From Nitrospirota bacterium (GTDB taxonomy: Bacteria > Nitrospirota_A > Leptospirillia > Leptospirillales > Leptospirillaceae): a stretch of 36,631 bases of DNA. Shown here piece after piece: positions 14,734 to 23,535 of the stretch (its first letter is position 1; every line of letters begins with the position of its first letter). The notes beneath the pieces were generated by a model. It worked only from the letters and a program-made list of their open reading frames with translations, had not been told where the DNA came from and did no database searches. The stretch covers positions 1-36,631 of the forward strand of contig JAJYPO010000006.1 in NCBI GenBank assembly GCA_021795275.1. Direction: 5' to 3'. A program made the translations under genes and the position numbers.

Positions 14734-15807
14734 TTAGGACCCGGGAACACTTCGTGAGGCCAGCTGGCAGGCCCCCAGAAGTCCTGTTTCCGGGTTGTTG
14801 ACGATATGGACCGGGATTTCCGAGAGAAGCGTCCTGTAGCGGCCCTTGTTGACAAAATGGGCCATGAAGGAGGATCTCAGGAGGAAAGGCTCGATCTTTC
14901 CGGGAATTCCCCCCGCCAGGTAGACGCCGCCGGTGGCCAGGGACTTGAGAGCCAGATTCCCGGCTTCCTGCCCCAGAAACCTGCAGAAGTTTTCGAGGAT
15001 CATGGTGCAGAGTGGGTCATGTCTTGACAGGGCGGCATGGGTCAGGGCGGCAGGAATCTCCTCCTCCGAAAGGCCGGGGTCAAGCGGAAGACTTGCGGGA
15101 GGCTGTCCGAGAGTATGGAAATGATACAGATTTGCCAGTCCCTGGCCGGAAACGACTCGTTCACAGCTGACATGTCCGAACCGCGACCACAGGTGGGTGA
15201 GAAGGGGGATATCGGAAAGGGATTCGGGGGCCCAGTCCGCATGGCCTCCTTCAGTCGGAATGACAAGGGGGCCCTGCTCGGAGGGAATCAGGATCGATTC
15301 ACCAAGGCCCGTCCCGGGGGCGACCACGATCCTGGCTCCCTGGGGATCGGGTCGCCCCGTATTGAGGAGGGTGGTATCTTCCTCTCCCAGAAGGGTGGTG
15401 CCCCAGGCGGTGGCCACGAGGTCATTGACAAGGCTGATATTTATTTTCGGAAGTTTCAGAAGTTGGGCCAAGGTGTCTGTTTCTACGATCCAGGGGAGGT
15501 TGGTGGTCTGGCACCTGCCGTTCACGACGGGGCCGGCGATTCCAAAGGCTGCACTTGCAAGGGAGAAGCTTTTGGAATAGTCGGATCGAAGGGTTTCAAG
15601 AAATTCTTCCAGGACCTTTTCAAGGGAGTTATAGTTTCTGGAGGGGTATTCCTTCTTGAAAACCTTTCCGGGGCTCTTGTCCACCCCTTTGTTTTCCGGA
15701 AGAAGAGGAAAACACCCCAGGAGGGTTTTTGTCCCTCCGATATCTCCGGCAAGAATCATCCTGGGATGAAGGGTCGGGGCCGGAGATCCGGCAAAAGAAT
15801 CAGCCAC
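14734..15807 (-). CDS. glk: Glucokinase (bacterial PF02685 type)
   Basis: A 357-residue ATP-dependent kinase that makes glucose 6-phosphate. The ATP-binding LAGDIGGTKTLLG loop is near the N-terminus, with VAPGTGLGES and TEGGHADWAP in the middle; the latter is typical of this glucokinase family and includes the glucose-binding Glu/His. GGVYLAGGIPGKI near the C-terminus is also conserved. GGAGG 4 bases upstream supports the GTG at 15807 as start, giving 16 residues before MILAGD. The ATG at 15759 (341 residues) is the alternative and lacks a good ribosome binding site. Divergent from hpnH; followed after 17 bases by pgl, feeding the pentose phosphate pathway. Confidence 0.93.
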   Translation of the reverse strand: MADSFAGSPAPTLHPRMILAGDIGGTKTLLGCFPLLPENKGVDKSPGKVFKKEYPSRNYNSLEKVLEEFLETLRSDYSKSFSLASAAFGIAGPVVNGRCQTTNLPWIVETDTLAQLLKLPKINISLVNDLVATAWGTTLLGEEDTTLLNTGRPDPQGARIVVAPGTGLGESILIPSEQGPLVIPTEGGHADWAPESLSDIPLLTHLWSRFGHVSCERVVSGQGLANLYHFHTLGQPPASLPLDPGLSEEEIPAALTHAALSRHDPLCTMILENFCRFLGQEAGNLALKSLATGGVYLAGGIPGKIEPFLLRSSFMAHFVNKGRYRTLLSEIPVHIVNNPETGLLGACQLASRSVPGS

Positions 15808-15894
15808 TCTTCCTCCTTCTCCACGAATTCTTCTTCGGAACTCGGGTTTCAAGGTTAGTTGCCCTTCGGACAACGAGCAGTGCCGCCGTTTTCC

Positions 15895-15923
15895 TTGACA
15901 GGGACTGGCCCGGATAATATGAT
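15895..15923 (+). promoter_or_regulatory. Near-consensus sigma70 promoter of hpnH
   Basis: A perfect TTGACA (15895-15900) and TATGAT (15918-15923) are separated by 17 bases. Transcription would start near 15930 and leave a leader of about 95 bases before the hpnH ATG. It is the strongest promoter match in the window. Confidence 0.7.
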
Positions 15924-16023
15924 CATAGAATGTTGCGGCATTAATGTCATCCATCTTCGTTCCGTCCGCAACCAAACAAGAGACCCATGCCTTGAATCCC
16001 CAGAATGAAAGGCACCCAATCCC

Positions 16024-17040
16024 ATGGCGATCCCTCTCCAGCAAGCCCTGAAAGTCGGGGCATATGTCATGCAGAAAAAATGGAAGAAAGAAGAGAAATA
16101 TCCTCTCGTCCTGATGCTCGAACCCCTATTCCGATGCAATCTTGAGTGCGCCGGATGTGGCAAGATCCAATACCCGGAAGAAATCCTTAAGAAGAGGCTG
16201 ACTCCGGAGGAATGCTTTCATGCGGTTGAAGAATGCGGCGCCCCTGTCGTCACCATTGCCGGGGGAGAACCCCTCATCCATCCTGAGATCGTCGAGATCG
16301 TATCGGGGATGATCGAGCGCAAGAAGTTCGTCTACCTTTGCACCAACGGCATCCTCCTCGAGAAATACATCGACCGATTTTCGCCCTCCCCTTACCTGAC
16401 CTTCAGTATCCACCTCGATGGTCTCCGGGAGACGCATGATCGCCTCGTGTGCCGGGAGGGGGTCTTCGAAATGGCCGTCAGGGCCATCCGGACCGCCACC
16501 GCCCGCGGCTTTCGCGTGACCACGAACACCACCGTCTTTGAGGGAGAAGATCCCGCCGAAATCCGGAAATTTTTCGACTATGTGAAGGAGTTGGGAGTGA
16601 ACGGGATGATGATTTCCCCGGGATATTCCTATGACTGGGCTCCGGATCAGGAACACTTTCTGAAGAAGGACCGGACCCGCAACCTCTTCCGGATGATACT
16701 CGCCGATCGGGCCGGCAAGGGCTGGAACTTCAATCACAGTCCCTTTTACCTGGATTTTCTGGAAGGGGAAAGGGATTACGATTGCACTCCCTGGGGAAGC
16801 CCGAACTATTCGGTTCTCGGATGGCAGCGTCCCTGTTATTTGTTGAACGAAGGTTATGCCGCCACCTTCAGGGAATTGATGGAAGAGACCGACTGGAGCC
16901 AATACGGACCCTCTTCTGGCCACGCCAAGTGCCGGGACTGTATGGTTCACTGTGGTTTCGAGCCCTCTGCCGTGGGAGATGCCACCTCCTCGATCAAGAA
17001 TACCCTCCGTTCCATTTCCAGTCTCCTTCCGGCCGGTTGA
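16024..17040 (+). CDS. hpnH: Adenosyl-hopene transferase HpnH (radical SAM)
   Basis: A 338-residue radical-SAM enzyme that joins the 5'-deoxyadenosyl group to diploptene, the first step to C35 hopanoids, the membrane lipids analogous to sterols. The [4Fe-4S] cluster motif is CNLECAGC (Cys38, Cys42, Cys45), followed by [12 protein letters not shown], typical of this family. Conserved stretches [17 protein letters not shown] and [14 protein letters not shown], and a C-terminal Cys group ([12 protein letters not shown]), match HpnH. The ATG at 16024 follows a weak AAAGG. No squalene-hopene cyclase or other hpn gene is nearby. A metallophosphatase gene follows after 21 bases and may be co-transcribed. 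Confidence 0.92.
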   Translation: MAIPLQQALKVGAYVMQKKWKKEEKYPLVLMLEPLFRCNLECAGCGKIQYPEEILKKRLTPEECFHAVEECGAPVVTIAGGEPLIHPEIVEIVSGMIERKKFVYLCTNGILLEKYIDRFSPSPYLTFSIHLDGLRETHDRLVCREGVFEMAVRAIRTATARGFRVTTNTTVFEGEDPAEIRKFFDYVKELGVNGMMISPGYSYDWAPDQEHFLKKDRTRNLFRMILADRAGKGWNFNHSPFYLDFLEGERDYDCTPWGSPNYSVLGWQRPCYLLNEGYAATFRELMEETDWSQYGPSSGHAKCRDCMVHCGFEPSAVGDATSSIKNTLRSISSLLPAG

Positions 17041-17061
17041 TTCCGGGAGGAAGGAGCCCGG

Positions 17062-17736
17062 ATGTCAACATATGTGGTGGGTGATCTGCACGGTCAGTTT
17101 TCGCTTTTGCTCGATCTTCTGGGAAAGATTCTCTTCGATAAAAAGCAGGATCGGCTGATCGCCGTCGGAGATGTGCTGGACCGGGGATCCCGGGTCGGCG
17201 ATCTCCTCTTGTTTCTCCATGAAGCCTCCCAGGAGGGATGGTTCCATTCCGTCAAGGGAAATCATGAGGAATCATTCCTGCGTGTCCGCGCCGGGGAACC
17301 CCTCTCCTGGTACACCTCTCCCGAGTTCGGTGGCGGTGTCACCCTGTCCTTTTTCCAGGGCCTAGGGGCGCAAAACGCCCGGCTTTTGGAAGATTGGATC
17401 GGGTCCTGGCCCCTTGTCTGGTCCAACGAACAATCAATCGTGGTTCATGGAAGTCTTCCTTCTGTTCCGGGAACAACCCTGGGAGACCCTGATCTCTGCG
17501 AAACCCGGATTTCGTGGGGCGGGGGAGGTCACGAATGCCTGGATCTCCGGCCTCCGAATCTTTACCCTTCCTGGGATGGCCGTCTTGTTGTCTCCGGGCA
17601 CACGATCGTCCGCAAGGCCGGCTTCTGGAAGGAAGGGATTGCGATGGTGGATACGGGGGCTTTCAGGACGGGCATCCTCTCCGCCCTTTGTCTGGAGACA
17701 GGCCAGTTCCACAGGGTGTCGGGAGCTCCAGCCTAG
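17062..17736 (+). CDS. Metallophosphatase (PrpA/ApaH-like)
   Basis: A 224-residue calcineurin-like phosphoesterase. Metal-binding motifs appear in the expected order: GDLHGQ (about 8-13), GDVLDRG (about 36-42), GNHEE (about 67-71), and a late VSGHT. This pattern fits the bacterial serine/threonine phosphatases PrpA/PrpB and the diadenosine tetraphosphatase ApaH; the length (about 220) favours the PrpA group. The exact substrate cannot be told from the sequence. It lies 21 bases downstream of hpnH and faces hemY, with 9 bases between the two stop codons. Confidence 0.88.
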   Translation: MSTYVVGDLHGQFSLLLDLLGKILFDKKQDRLIAVGDVLDRGSRVGDLLLFLHEASQEGWFHSVKGNHEESFLRVRAGEPLSWYTSPEFGGGVTLSFFQGLGAQNARLLEDWIGSWPLVWSNEQSIVVHGSLPSVPGTTLGDPDLCETRISWGGGGHECLDLRPPNLYPSWDGRLVVSGHTIVRKAGFWKEGIAMVDTGAFRTGILSALCLETGQFHRVSGAPA

Positions 17737-17745
17737 AGGCGGGTG

Positions 17746-19152
17746 TCAGGCTTCCGGCGGGCTCGCAAGAATTCGCCGTGCAGTTTCGATCCCTGAGGTG
17801 AAGCTTTGGGAGACTGAAACCCCTGATAGATAAGCTCCGGCCAGGTAGAGTCCGTTTGGAAGAGCCTGGGCTATCCTCTCGATCCGGCTCCGGTGGCCGG
17901 GGGTGTATTGGGGAATGGCACCTTCCCACCGCTGAATGCGGAGAAAGTCCGGCTTTCCCTTTGTTCCCAGGATTGTCTCAACTTCCCGTCCGACGATTTC
18001 GATCAGGTCCTCATCAAAGGCAAAGGCCAGCTTCGGATTCGACATTCCTCCGGCGAAAACCGTCAGGAGGACCTGGCCTTCCGGAGCCTTGTCAGGAAAA
18101 AGAGAGGACGAAAAGAGAATCCCCAGAATTTTCCGCTTTTCTCTGGAGGGGACAAGCAACCCGAATCCATCAAGTGGGTGGTCCACATTTTTCCTTGAAA
18201 ATCCCAGAGAGATCACCGCAATCGGGGCATAAGGAATTTCTGCCATCGGACCAATGGCTTCGGGGCAGATCTCCTGCAAAAGTTCCGAGGACTGGATCGC
18301 GTTTCCGGCAAGAACCACATAACGGGAATGGAGGTAATAGGTCTCCTCGTCAAAGAGAAGCGCTGTCCGGAATCCGTTTGGAGTCCGGGTGATTCCGATG
18401 ACGTCGGCATTTGTCCCGGCGTCGGTGCCAAGAAGCTCCGAGAGGGCCCCTGGAAGTCGGCCCATTCCTCCCTGGAAGGAAAAAATGGAACGGGTGAGGG
18501 GGGATCGAGGGGGTTTGGGACCGAACTGCATGGCCACGGCTCCCCTGAGGATCGATCCGTAGCGGTCTTCCATCGCGGTGAGACGGGGAAATGTGTCTTC
18601 CATGGAGAGAATCTCGGGACTCGAGGCGTAGACCCCCTTCACAAAAGGATCGATAATCCAGTCGAGAAAATCGGGTCCGAAACGACGTTCGACGAACTGG
18701 GCGACAGTTTCTATGGCCGGATCTTCGGGAAAGGTTGGGTCGTAGGGAGGGATAAAGGCTTCCCGGAGAACTCGCATTTTGCCCAAGACTGAGAGAACGG
18801 GAGTTGTGATTCCTTCCAGGATTGACCCGGGAAGCGGAACGGGTTTCCCCTCCTTCAGGATAAAACGCCTTTTTCCGGCCTGGCCGGCCAGGACTGCCTC
18901 CCGCTCGAGCCCCGTTTGATGGATGTATTCGAGCAGAGGGTCTTCAGGTCTCAGGAAAAGACTGTTTGGGCCTGTTTCTATCCGGTATCCGGCTTCGTCG
19001 AGCGTCCGTATGACGCCCCCTAGCCGATCGTTCCTCTCCACGAGGCGGACAGTCCGGCCGTGACCTTTGAGATGGACGGCGCAGGCCAAACCTGCGATCC
19101 CCCCTCCCACGACAAGAGTTTCGATATCATTCGCTGTCAATCTATTCTCCAT
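17746..19152 (-). CDS. hemY: Protoporphyrinogen oxidase (HemY type)
   Basis: A 468-residue FAD enzyme that oxidises protoporphyrinogen IX (or coproporphyrinogen III in the HemY of Gram-positive bacteria) late in haem synthesis. The dinucleotide-binding motif VVGGGIAGLACAVHL is at residues 14-28, followed by LVERNDRLGGVIRT and GPNSLF, typical of the family. The C-terminal FAD motif is GLYLAGAYLSGVSVSQSF. Length is normal. It stands alone on the minus strand; no other hem gene is nearby. The start at 19152 has no strong ribosome binding site. Which porphyrinogen it uses is not decided here. Confidence 0.93.
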   Translation of the reverse strand: MENRLTANDIETLVVGGGIAGLACAVHLKGHGRTVRLVERNDRLGGVIRTLDEAGYRIETGPNSLFLRPEDPLLEYIHQTGLEREAVLAGQAGKRRFILKEGKPVPLPGSILEGITTPVLSVLGKMRVLREAFIPPYDPTFPEDPAIETVAQFVERRFGPDFLDWIIDPFVKGVYASSPEILSMEDTFPRLTAMEDRYGSILRGAVAMQFGPKPPRSPLTRSIFSFQGGMGRLPGALSELLGTDAGTNADVIGITRTPNGFRTALLFDEETYYLHSRYVVLAGNAIQSSELLQEICPEAIGPMAEIPYAPIAVISLGFSRKNVDHPLDGFGLLVPSREKRKILGILFSSSLFPDKAPEGQVLLTVFAGGMSNPKLAFAFDEDLIEIVGREVETILGTKGKPDFLRIQRWEGAIPQYTPGHRSRIERIAQALPNGLYLAGAYLSGVSVSQSFTSGIETARRILASPPEA

Positions 19153-19463
19153 CCGGGTCTTGGGCTGGTTGTCGGGAGCAGTTGAACAGGCCGGATAACT
19201 TTAAACGCTCGGAGGGACAAGGTCAATATTGGGGTGTTGTCCGGCAAGGCCCCTGGGTGCCCTGGGGGCCGGATTTTGTTATAATCGGGAGACTTCAGTC
19301 CTCTGACCTCAATTTGAGAATGCTTTCCGGTCGTTCTCCCCTTTTTTTGGGACAGACATTCATTTACAATAAAAAGAATTTGGATCCGGACCGACGCATT
19401 CTCAGCGTCGCCGGAAGATGATGTTCCCGAACAAAAATCATTCCCAGGAAGGAAAAAACGCTG
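19153..19463 (+). promoter_or_regulatory. Divergent intergenic region hemY/tig with an extended -10 promoter and a hairpin
   Basis: TGTTATAAT (19277-19285) is an extended -10 element on the plus strand; no good -35 is seen. A start near 19292 would leave a leader of about 170 bases for tig. The leader contains a perfect hairpin, CGACGC-attctca-GCGTCG (about 19391-19409), and an A/G-rich ribosome binding site before the ATG at 19464. A second possible -10, TACAAT, lies at 19365-19370. No gene is supported in this stretch. Confidence 0.4.
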
Positions 19464-20861
19464 ATGGATGTCCTGATTGAGCCTCTCGAGGGTGCCCAAC
19501 GAAAATTTCGGGTTGTCTTCTCCGACGAGGATGTGCGTACGAAGGTGGAAAAGGAAATTCGGTCTGCCATCAAGGACCTGAAGGTTCCGGGTTACAGGGT
19601 CGGGCATGTTCCCGCTTCCTATATCCGCTCTCGTGCCCCGTTTCTGGCCTCAATCCATGAATCCGTGACCGAGGCGCTCCGTCAGTCTGCAATCGACGCA
19701 CTGGTTAATGAAGATTCCGGAACGGTTGTCTTTCTGGATCCGGAACCCTTTTCGGTGACGGGAGAGCATGAAAAGTCCGGGATAACCGTTTCCGGAACCC
19801 TTGAGTGTTTTTCCCTTCCTGAAGGATTTGTCTGTGAAGGGATCTCTCTCTCGCCCGAATCCGCCTCAACGGTGACCCGGGATGAAATCGAGAGGGAAAC
19901 CGAATCCCTTTCGAAACGGGCCGGAACCCAGTTCAAGCAAGATCTTCCCGAAGAGACGACGATCGAAGAAGGGGATCTGGTCTCTTTTTCCTTTTCATTC
20001 ACCCATCCCGATACCGGACTTCCATACGAGAACAGGCAGACGATTAATGTGGGGGACCCGTCCCATCCGGAAGCCCTGACCCGTTCCTTGATTGGAAGGA
20101 AGGTTGGAGAATCCTTCTCGGAACGCCTTCCTTTCAATATTCCGGCCAAAAAAAAGGGAGACAGGTCCCGGGTGGAAACTCTTGACTCCCAGATCCGCAT
20201 CGAGAGCCTGAAACGTATCGAGCCGGCGACACGGGAGGAGCTTTTCAAGGCCCTGAGTGCCGGGCAGGGGGAAGAGGCCGACCGGGGAACCTTGGAGGAT
20301 CTTGTCGAAAAAAGGATTCTGGAGCGAAAGGTTTCGGAAGCCCTGACCCGAAAGCTTGAAGAGCTGGTTCTAGAGGTTCTCTCCCGCAATTCGATCGCGG
20401 TTCCTGAACGCAGGATTGCCCTTGAGATCGATCGCATGGTGTCGTCAGGGATGGCCGCCAATGAAATCGATAAGGAACAGGTTCGCCGGGATACCCTCTG
20501 GTGGTTCATCCTTGACGATCTTTCAAGGAAAATGGAGATTCAGCCCGACATGGGGCGCGTCGAGCAGGAATATCTTGCACTCGTTCGCCGGAGCGGAGAC
20601 CCCGAAAAGAATGAATCCCGACGAAGGGAATATGTCGAACAGGCCTTTCTTTCGGCCCGCCGTCGGCTGACTGAGGAAATTCTTCTCAAACAATCCACTT
20701 TTTCTGGCTGGGATGAGTTTTTCGGTCCCGATGGGCTGCTCCAGAAGCTTGGATGGAAATCTTTTGGTGTTCGTCCTGAACCGCATGATACCGCCTCCCA
20801 TGACCATCACGACCACGATCACGACCACGATCACGAGCACGACCATGGTCACCACCACTGA
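19464..20861 (+). CDS. tig: Trigger factor with a His-rich C-terminal tail
   Basis: A 465-residue ribosome-bound chaperone and prolyl isomerase. The N-terminal ribosome-binding domain shows IKDLKVPGYRVGHVP (family form G-F-R-x-G-K-x-P), the middle part the FKBP-like domain (about 150-235, EEGDLVSFSF and KVGESF), and the rest the helical substrate-binding arms. The gene sits ahead of clpP-clpX, its usual partners. Oddity: the protein ends in about 25 residues with 13 His and many Asp, encoded partly by a 12-bp tandem duplication (20811-20834). Ordinary trigger factors lack it. Such tails bind Ni, Zn, Co or Cu, as in SlyD. The tail is in frame and ends at the true stop. Confidence 0.95.
   Translation: MDVLIEPLEGAQRKFRVVFSDEDVRTKVEKEIRSAIKDLKVPGYRVGHVPASYIRSRAPFLASIHESVTEALRQSAIDALVNEDSGTVVFLDPEPFSVTGEHEKSGITVSGTLECFSLPEGFVCEGISLSPESASTVTRDEIERETESLSKRAGTQFKQDLPEETTIEEGDLVSFSFSFTHPDTGLPYENRQTINVGDPSHPEALTRSLIGRKVGESFSERLPFNIPAKKKGDRSRVETLDSQIRIESLKRIEPATREELFKALSAGQGEEADRGTLEDLVEKRILERKVSEALTRKLEELVLEVLSRNSIAVPERRIALEIDRMVSSGMAANEIDKEQVRRDTLWWFILDDLSRKMEIQPDMGRVEQEYLALVRRSGDPEKNESRRREYVEQAFLSARRRLTEEILLKQSTFSGWDEFFGPDGLLQKLGWKSFGVRPEPHDTASHDHHDHDHDHDHEHDHGHHH
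20811..20834 (+). repeat. 12-bp tandem duplication in the tig His tail
   Basis: GACCACGATCAC is repeated twice in tandem (20811-20822, 20823-20834), encoding DHDH units. Slippage here would lengthen or shorten the His-Asp tail in frame. Confidence 0.8.
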
Positions 20862-20924
20862 AACAGGAGAGATCCCCAAGGTCCTGTCCACTTTCTGATC
20901 ATTCATCAAAAAGGAACGTTCATA

Positions 20925-21530
20925 ATGCTGATACCGATGGTAGTAGAACAGACAAACAGGGGAGAGCGCGCCTATGACATTTATTCCCGCCTCCTCAAGG
21001 ACAGGATCATCATTCTCGGAACTGCAATCGACGACAATGTGGCAAATCTGGTCATTGCCCAGATGCTTTTTCTGGAATCTGAAGACTCAGCGAAGGATAT
21101 CAATCTGTATATCAATTCTCCGGGAGGAATTGTCACGGCAGGCCTCGCAATTTATGATACGATAAAATTCATCAAGCCTGATGTTTCGACCATATGCATC
21201 GGTCAGGCTGCCAGCATGGGAGCCTTTCTTCTGTCGGCCGGGACAAAGGGAAAGCGCTTTGCACTTCCGAATGCCCGGATCATGATTCATCAGCCGATGG
21301 GAGGATTCCAGGGTCAGGCAACGGATATAGAGATTCATGCCCGGGAAATTCTTAAGCTCAAGGCCGACCTCAACAGGATGCTTGCCGACCATTGTGGTCA
21401 GCCGATCGAGAAGGTTGCGCTGGATACAGACAGGGATTACTTCATGTCCTCAGTGGAGGCAAAGGACTATGGCCTGATCGATTCTGTCATTACGGCCCAT
21501 CGTCCGGAAGGCAAGACCGGGTCAGTATAA
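20925..21530 (+). CDS. clpP: ATP-dependent Clp protease proteolytic subunit
   Basis: A 201-residue serine protease that forms the tetradecameric chamber of ClpXP and ClpAP. The catalytic triad is Ser97 (in GQAASMGA), His122 (in MIHQPMGG) and Asp171. The N-terminus [20 protein letters not shown] is typical and includes the short propeptide. Length is normal. It lies 63 bases after tig and 28 bases before clpX, the classic tig-clpP-clpX operon. Confidence 0.97.
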   Translation: MLIPMVVEQTNRGERAYDIYSRLLKDRIIILGTAIDDNVANLVIAQMLFLESEDSAKDINLYINSPGGIVTAGLAIYDTIKFIKPDVSTICIGQAASMGAFLLSAGTKGKRFALPNARIMIHQPMGGFQGQATDIEIHAREILKLKADLNRMLADHCGQPIEKVALDTDRDYFMSSVEAKDYGLIDSVITAHRPEGKTGSV

Positions 21531-21558
21531 TCTGTAATTTTTTGTAAGCGAGGATGCG

Positions 21559-22866
21559 ATGGCAGGAAAAGACCGAAAGGATAAAAACAATGTCGGGGAA
21601 AATGGGGTCGCCTGTTCCTTTTGTGGAAAGAGCCGCGAGGACGTGCGACGCCTGATATCCGGCCCGGGTGTCTATATCTGTGATGAATGCATCGAGCAAT
21701 GCTCCGCGATCATTTCCGAGTCCTGGGAGGAAGAGCAGGAAAAGGTTTCCGCTCCCAATCTCATGAAGCCTGCTGAAATCAAAAAAGCCCTCGACCAGTA
21801 TATCATCGGCCAGAATCGGGCCAAGAAAATTCTGTCTGTGGCGGTCTACAATCATTACAAAAGGGCCCGTGCGAACAAGATTGCCGAAGAAGTCGAACTT
21901 CAGAAGGGCAATATCATCATGCTGGGTCCGACAGGAACGGGCAAGACGCTTCTCGCCCAGACCCTGGCCCGCATTCTCGATGTCCCCTTTGCTATTGCTG
22001 ATGCCACAACTCTCACTGAGGCCGGCTATGTGGGAGAAGATGTTGAAAATATCATTCTGAAGCTTCTCCAGGCCGCCGACTATGATGTTGAGAAGGCCGA
22101 ATGGGGGATTATCTACATCGATGAGATCGACAAGATAAGCCGAAAGTCCGAGAATCCCTCCATTACGAGGGATGTCTCGGGTGAAGGGGTGCAGCAGGCC
22201 CTTTTAAAGCTTGTCGAAGGGACGATTGCGAATGTCCCTCCCCAGGGAGGCCGGAAGCATCCTCACCAGGAGTTCATCCAGGTCGATACGACGAACATCC
22301 TCTTTATCTGTGGCGGAGCCTTTGTCGGTCTCGATTCGATCATCTCCCAGCGTCTTTCGAGGAAAACCATGGGGTTTGGGGCGGAAACCTCCCCTGCCCA
22401 GGACAGGACCCTCTCCGGGAAGCTGCTGATGGAGGCCCGTCCGGATGACCTTTTGAAGTATGGAATCATTCCCGAGTTTATTGGCCGTTTTCCGGTCATG
22501 GCCATTCTGGAGGATCTTGATGAGGCGGCCTTCCTTCAGATTCTGACGGAACCGAAAAATGCCCTTGTCAAACAGTTTGAAAAGCTGTTTGCCATCGAAA
22601 AAGTCAAGCTGCGATTTACGGAAGGGGCTCTCAAGGCTGTGGCCCACAAGGCCTTTACCCAGAAAACAGGAGCTCGGGGCCTGCGTGCAATCCTTGAAGA
22701 GGTGATGCTTGACCTGATGTATGAAATCCCGTCTCTCCAGAATCTCTCGGAGGTCATCATCTCAGAGGCGACCATCAACGAACGCGAGGCGCCGACACTG
22801 ATCTGGGGGGAGAAGAAAAAGGATGTTTCCGAACCGGAGAATAATCGTGGATCGCTTTCTGCATGA
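21559..22866 (+). CDS. clpX: ClpX, ATPase subunit of Clp protease
   Basis: A 435-residue AAA+ unfoldase that delivers substrates to ClpP. The N-terminal zinc domain has Cys19, Cys22, Cys41 and Cys44. Walker A is GPTGTGKT (123-130), Walker B IIYIDEID with Asp188 and Glu189, and the GYVGEDVE pore loop lies at 156-163. The IGF-type loop needed for ClpP binding lies in the expected place ([11 protein letters not shown]). The C-terminal small domain has [12 protein letters not shown] with the sensor-2 Arg. A short charged tail follows. It converges on an unknown membrane protein gene with 18 bases between the stops. Confidence 0.97.
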   Translation: MAGKDRKDKNNVGENGVACSFCGKSREDVRRLISGPGVYICDECIEQCSAIISESWEEEQEKVSAPNLMKPAEIKKALDQYIIGQNRAKKILSVAVYNHYKRARANKIAEEVELQKGNIIMLGPTGTGKTLLAQTLARILDVPFAIADATTLTEAGYVGEDVENIILKLLQAADYDVEKAEWGIIYIDEIDKISRKSENPSITRDVSGEGVQQALLKLVEGTIANVPPQGGRKHPHQEFIQVDTTNILFICGGAFVGLDSIISQRLSRKTMGFGAETSPAQDRTLSGKLLMEARPDDLLKYGIIPEFIGRFPVMAILEDLDEAAFLQILTEPKNALVKQFEKLFAIEKVKLRFTEGALKAVAHKAFTQKTGARGLRAILEEVMLDLMYEIPSLQNLSEVIISEATINEREAPTLIWGEKKKDVSEPENNRGSLSA

Positions 22867-22884
22867 AAGGTTAAAGATCCGTGG

Positions 22885-23508
22885 TTACTTCTTCGGAGAA
22901 GGGTTCTCTTTCGGCTGGATGGGGCGCTTCAACGTAAAAAGGATATCCGGGAAGGCCTGGGTATTCAGGGCCATGTGTGCAAACTTGACCACAAAGGATG
23001 TGGGACCCTGGACAAACCTGGGAAACAGAAGAATCCCCGTGCGCTCATATCCCGGGAACAGTCTGGCTGACGGAATGTAGGTCATGCTGATCAGTTTCCT
23101 TGCGATTCTGATCGGCTTGGCAGAGCCCAGGAAACCGTTTGAAACGGCGTCCTGGGCTTCGTCTGCACTCAGGGCGCGTTCAACCTGTTTTGGCCCCCTT
23201 TCAAGAAAAAAATCCATCGGATCGAAGTCAAGGTAGCCGGTGCCATTGTTTTTGATCGTGACGAGAAAGGCATTGAATTCAGCGCTCACCAGGGAGTTGT
23301 AATAAGGGGATCCCTTGGGAATGAAGCTGATGCTGAAGGAAATGCCGTTTAGGGTCTGGCTCGGAGGAATGACGACATAATTCGTGTCGACGAGATGGAA
23401 CCCCTTCAGGTAAAAAAGGCTCGTGGCTATCCTGTTACCGATGGAGACGAGGATGATGATAAGGATGGCAACGATCAGGACGAGGGTATAATTGATCTTG
23501 GGCTTCAA
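22885..23508 (-). CDS. Uncharacterised membrane-anchored protein
   Basis: A 207-residue protein with one N-terminal transmembrane helix (about 8-26, LVLIVAILIIILVSIG), then a beta-rich extracytoplasmic domain. Residues 85-115 (FLVTIKNNGTGYLDFDPMDFF) resemble the immunoglobulin-like folds of proteins such as DUF4352 or LEA-type domains, but I cannot assign a family. The start is TTG at 23508, supported by GGAAGGA 8 bases upstream. Its start codon is only 27 bases from that of the divergent lipoprotein gene, so the promoters must overlap and the two may be regulated together. Likely an inner-membrane protein facing the periplasm. Confidence 0.72.
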   Translation of the reverse strand: MKPKINYTLVLIVAILIIILVSIGNRIATSLFYLKGFHLVDTNYVVIPPSQTLNGISFSISFIPKGSPYYNSLVSAEFNAFLVTIKNNGTGYLDFDPMDFFLERGPKQVERALSADEAQDAVSNGFLGSAKPIRIARKLISMTYIPSARLFPGYERTGILLFPRFVQGPTSFVVKFAHMALNTQAFPDILFTLKRPIQPKENPSPKK

Positions 23509-23535
23509 TAGAACAATCCTTCCTGTTAGAAAAAC

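Noticed and set aside
15037..15858. Long plus-strand open frame opposite glk
   Set aside because: Antisense shadow of the glucokinase gene; no domain features.
19182..19421. Open frame of 79 codons between hemY and tig
   Set aside because: It covers the promoter and leader of tig, lacks a ribosome binding site and resembles nothing.
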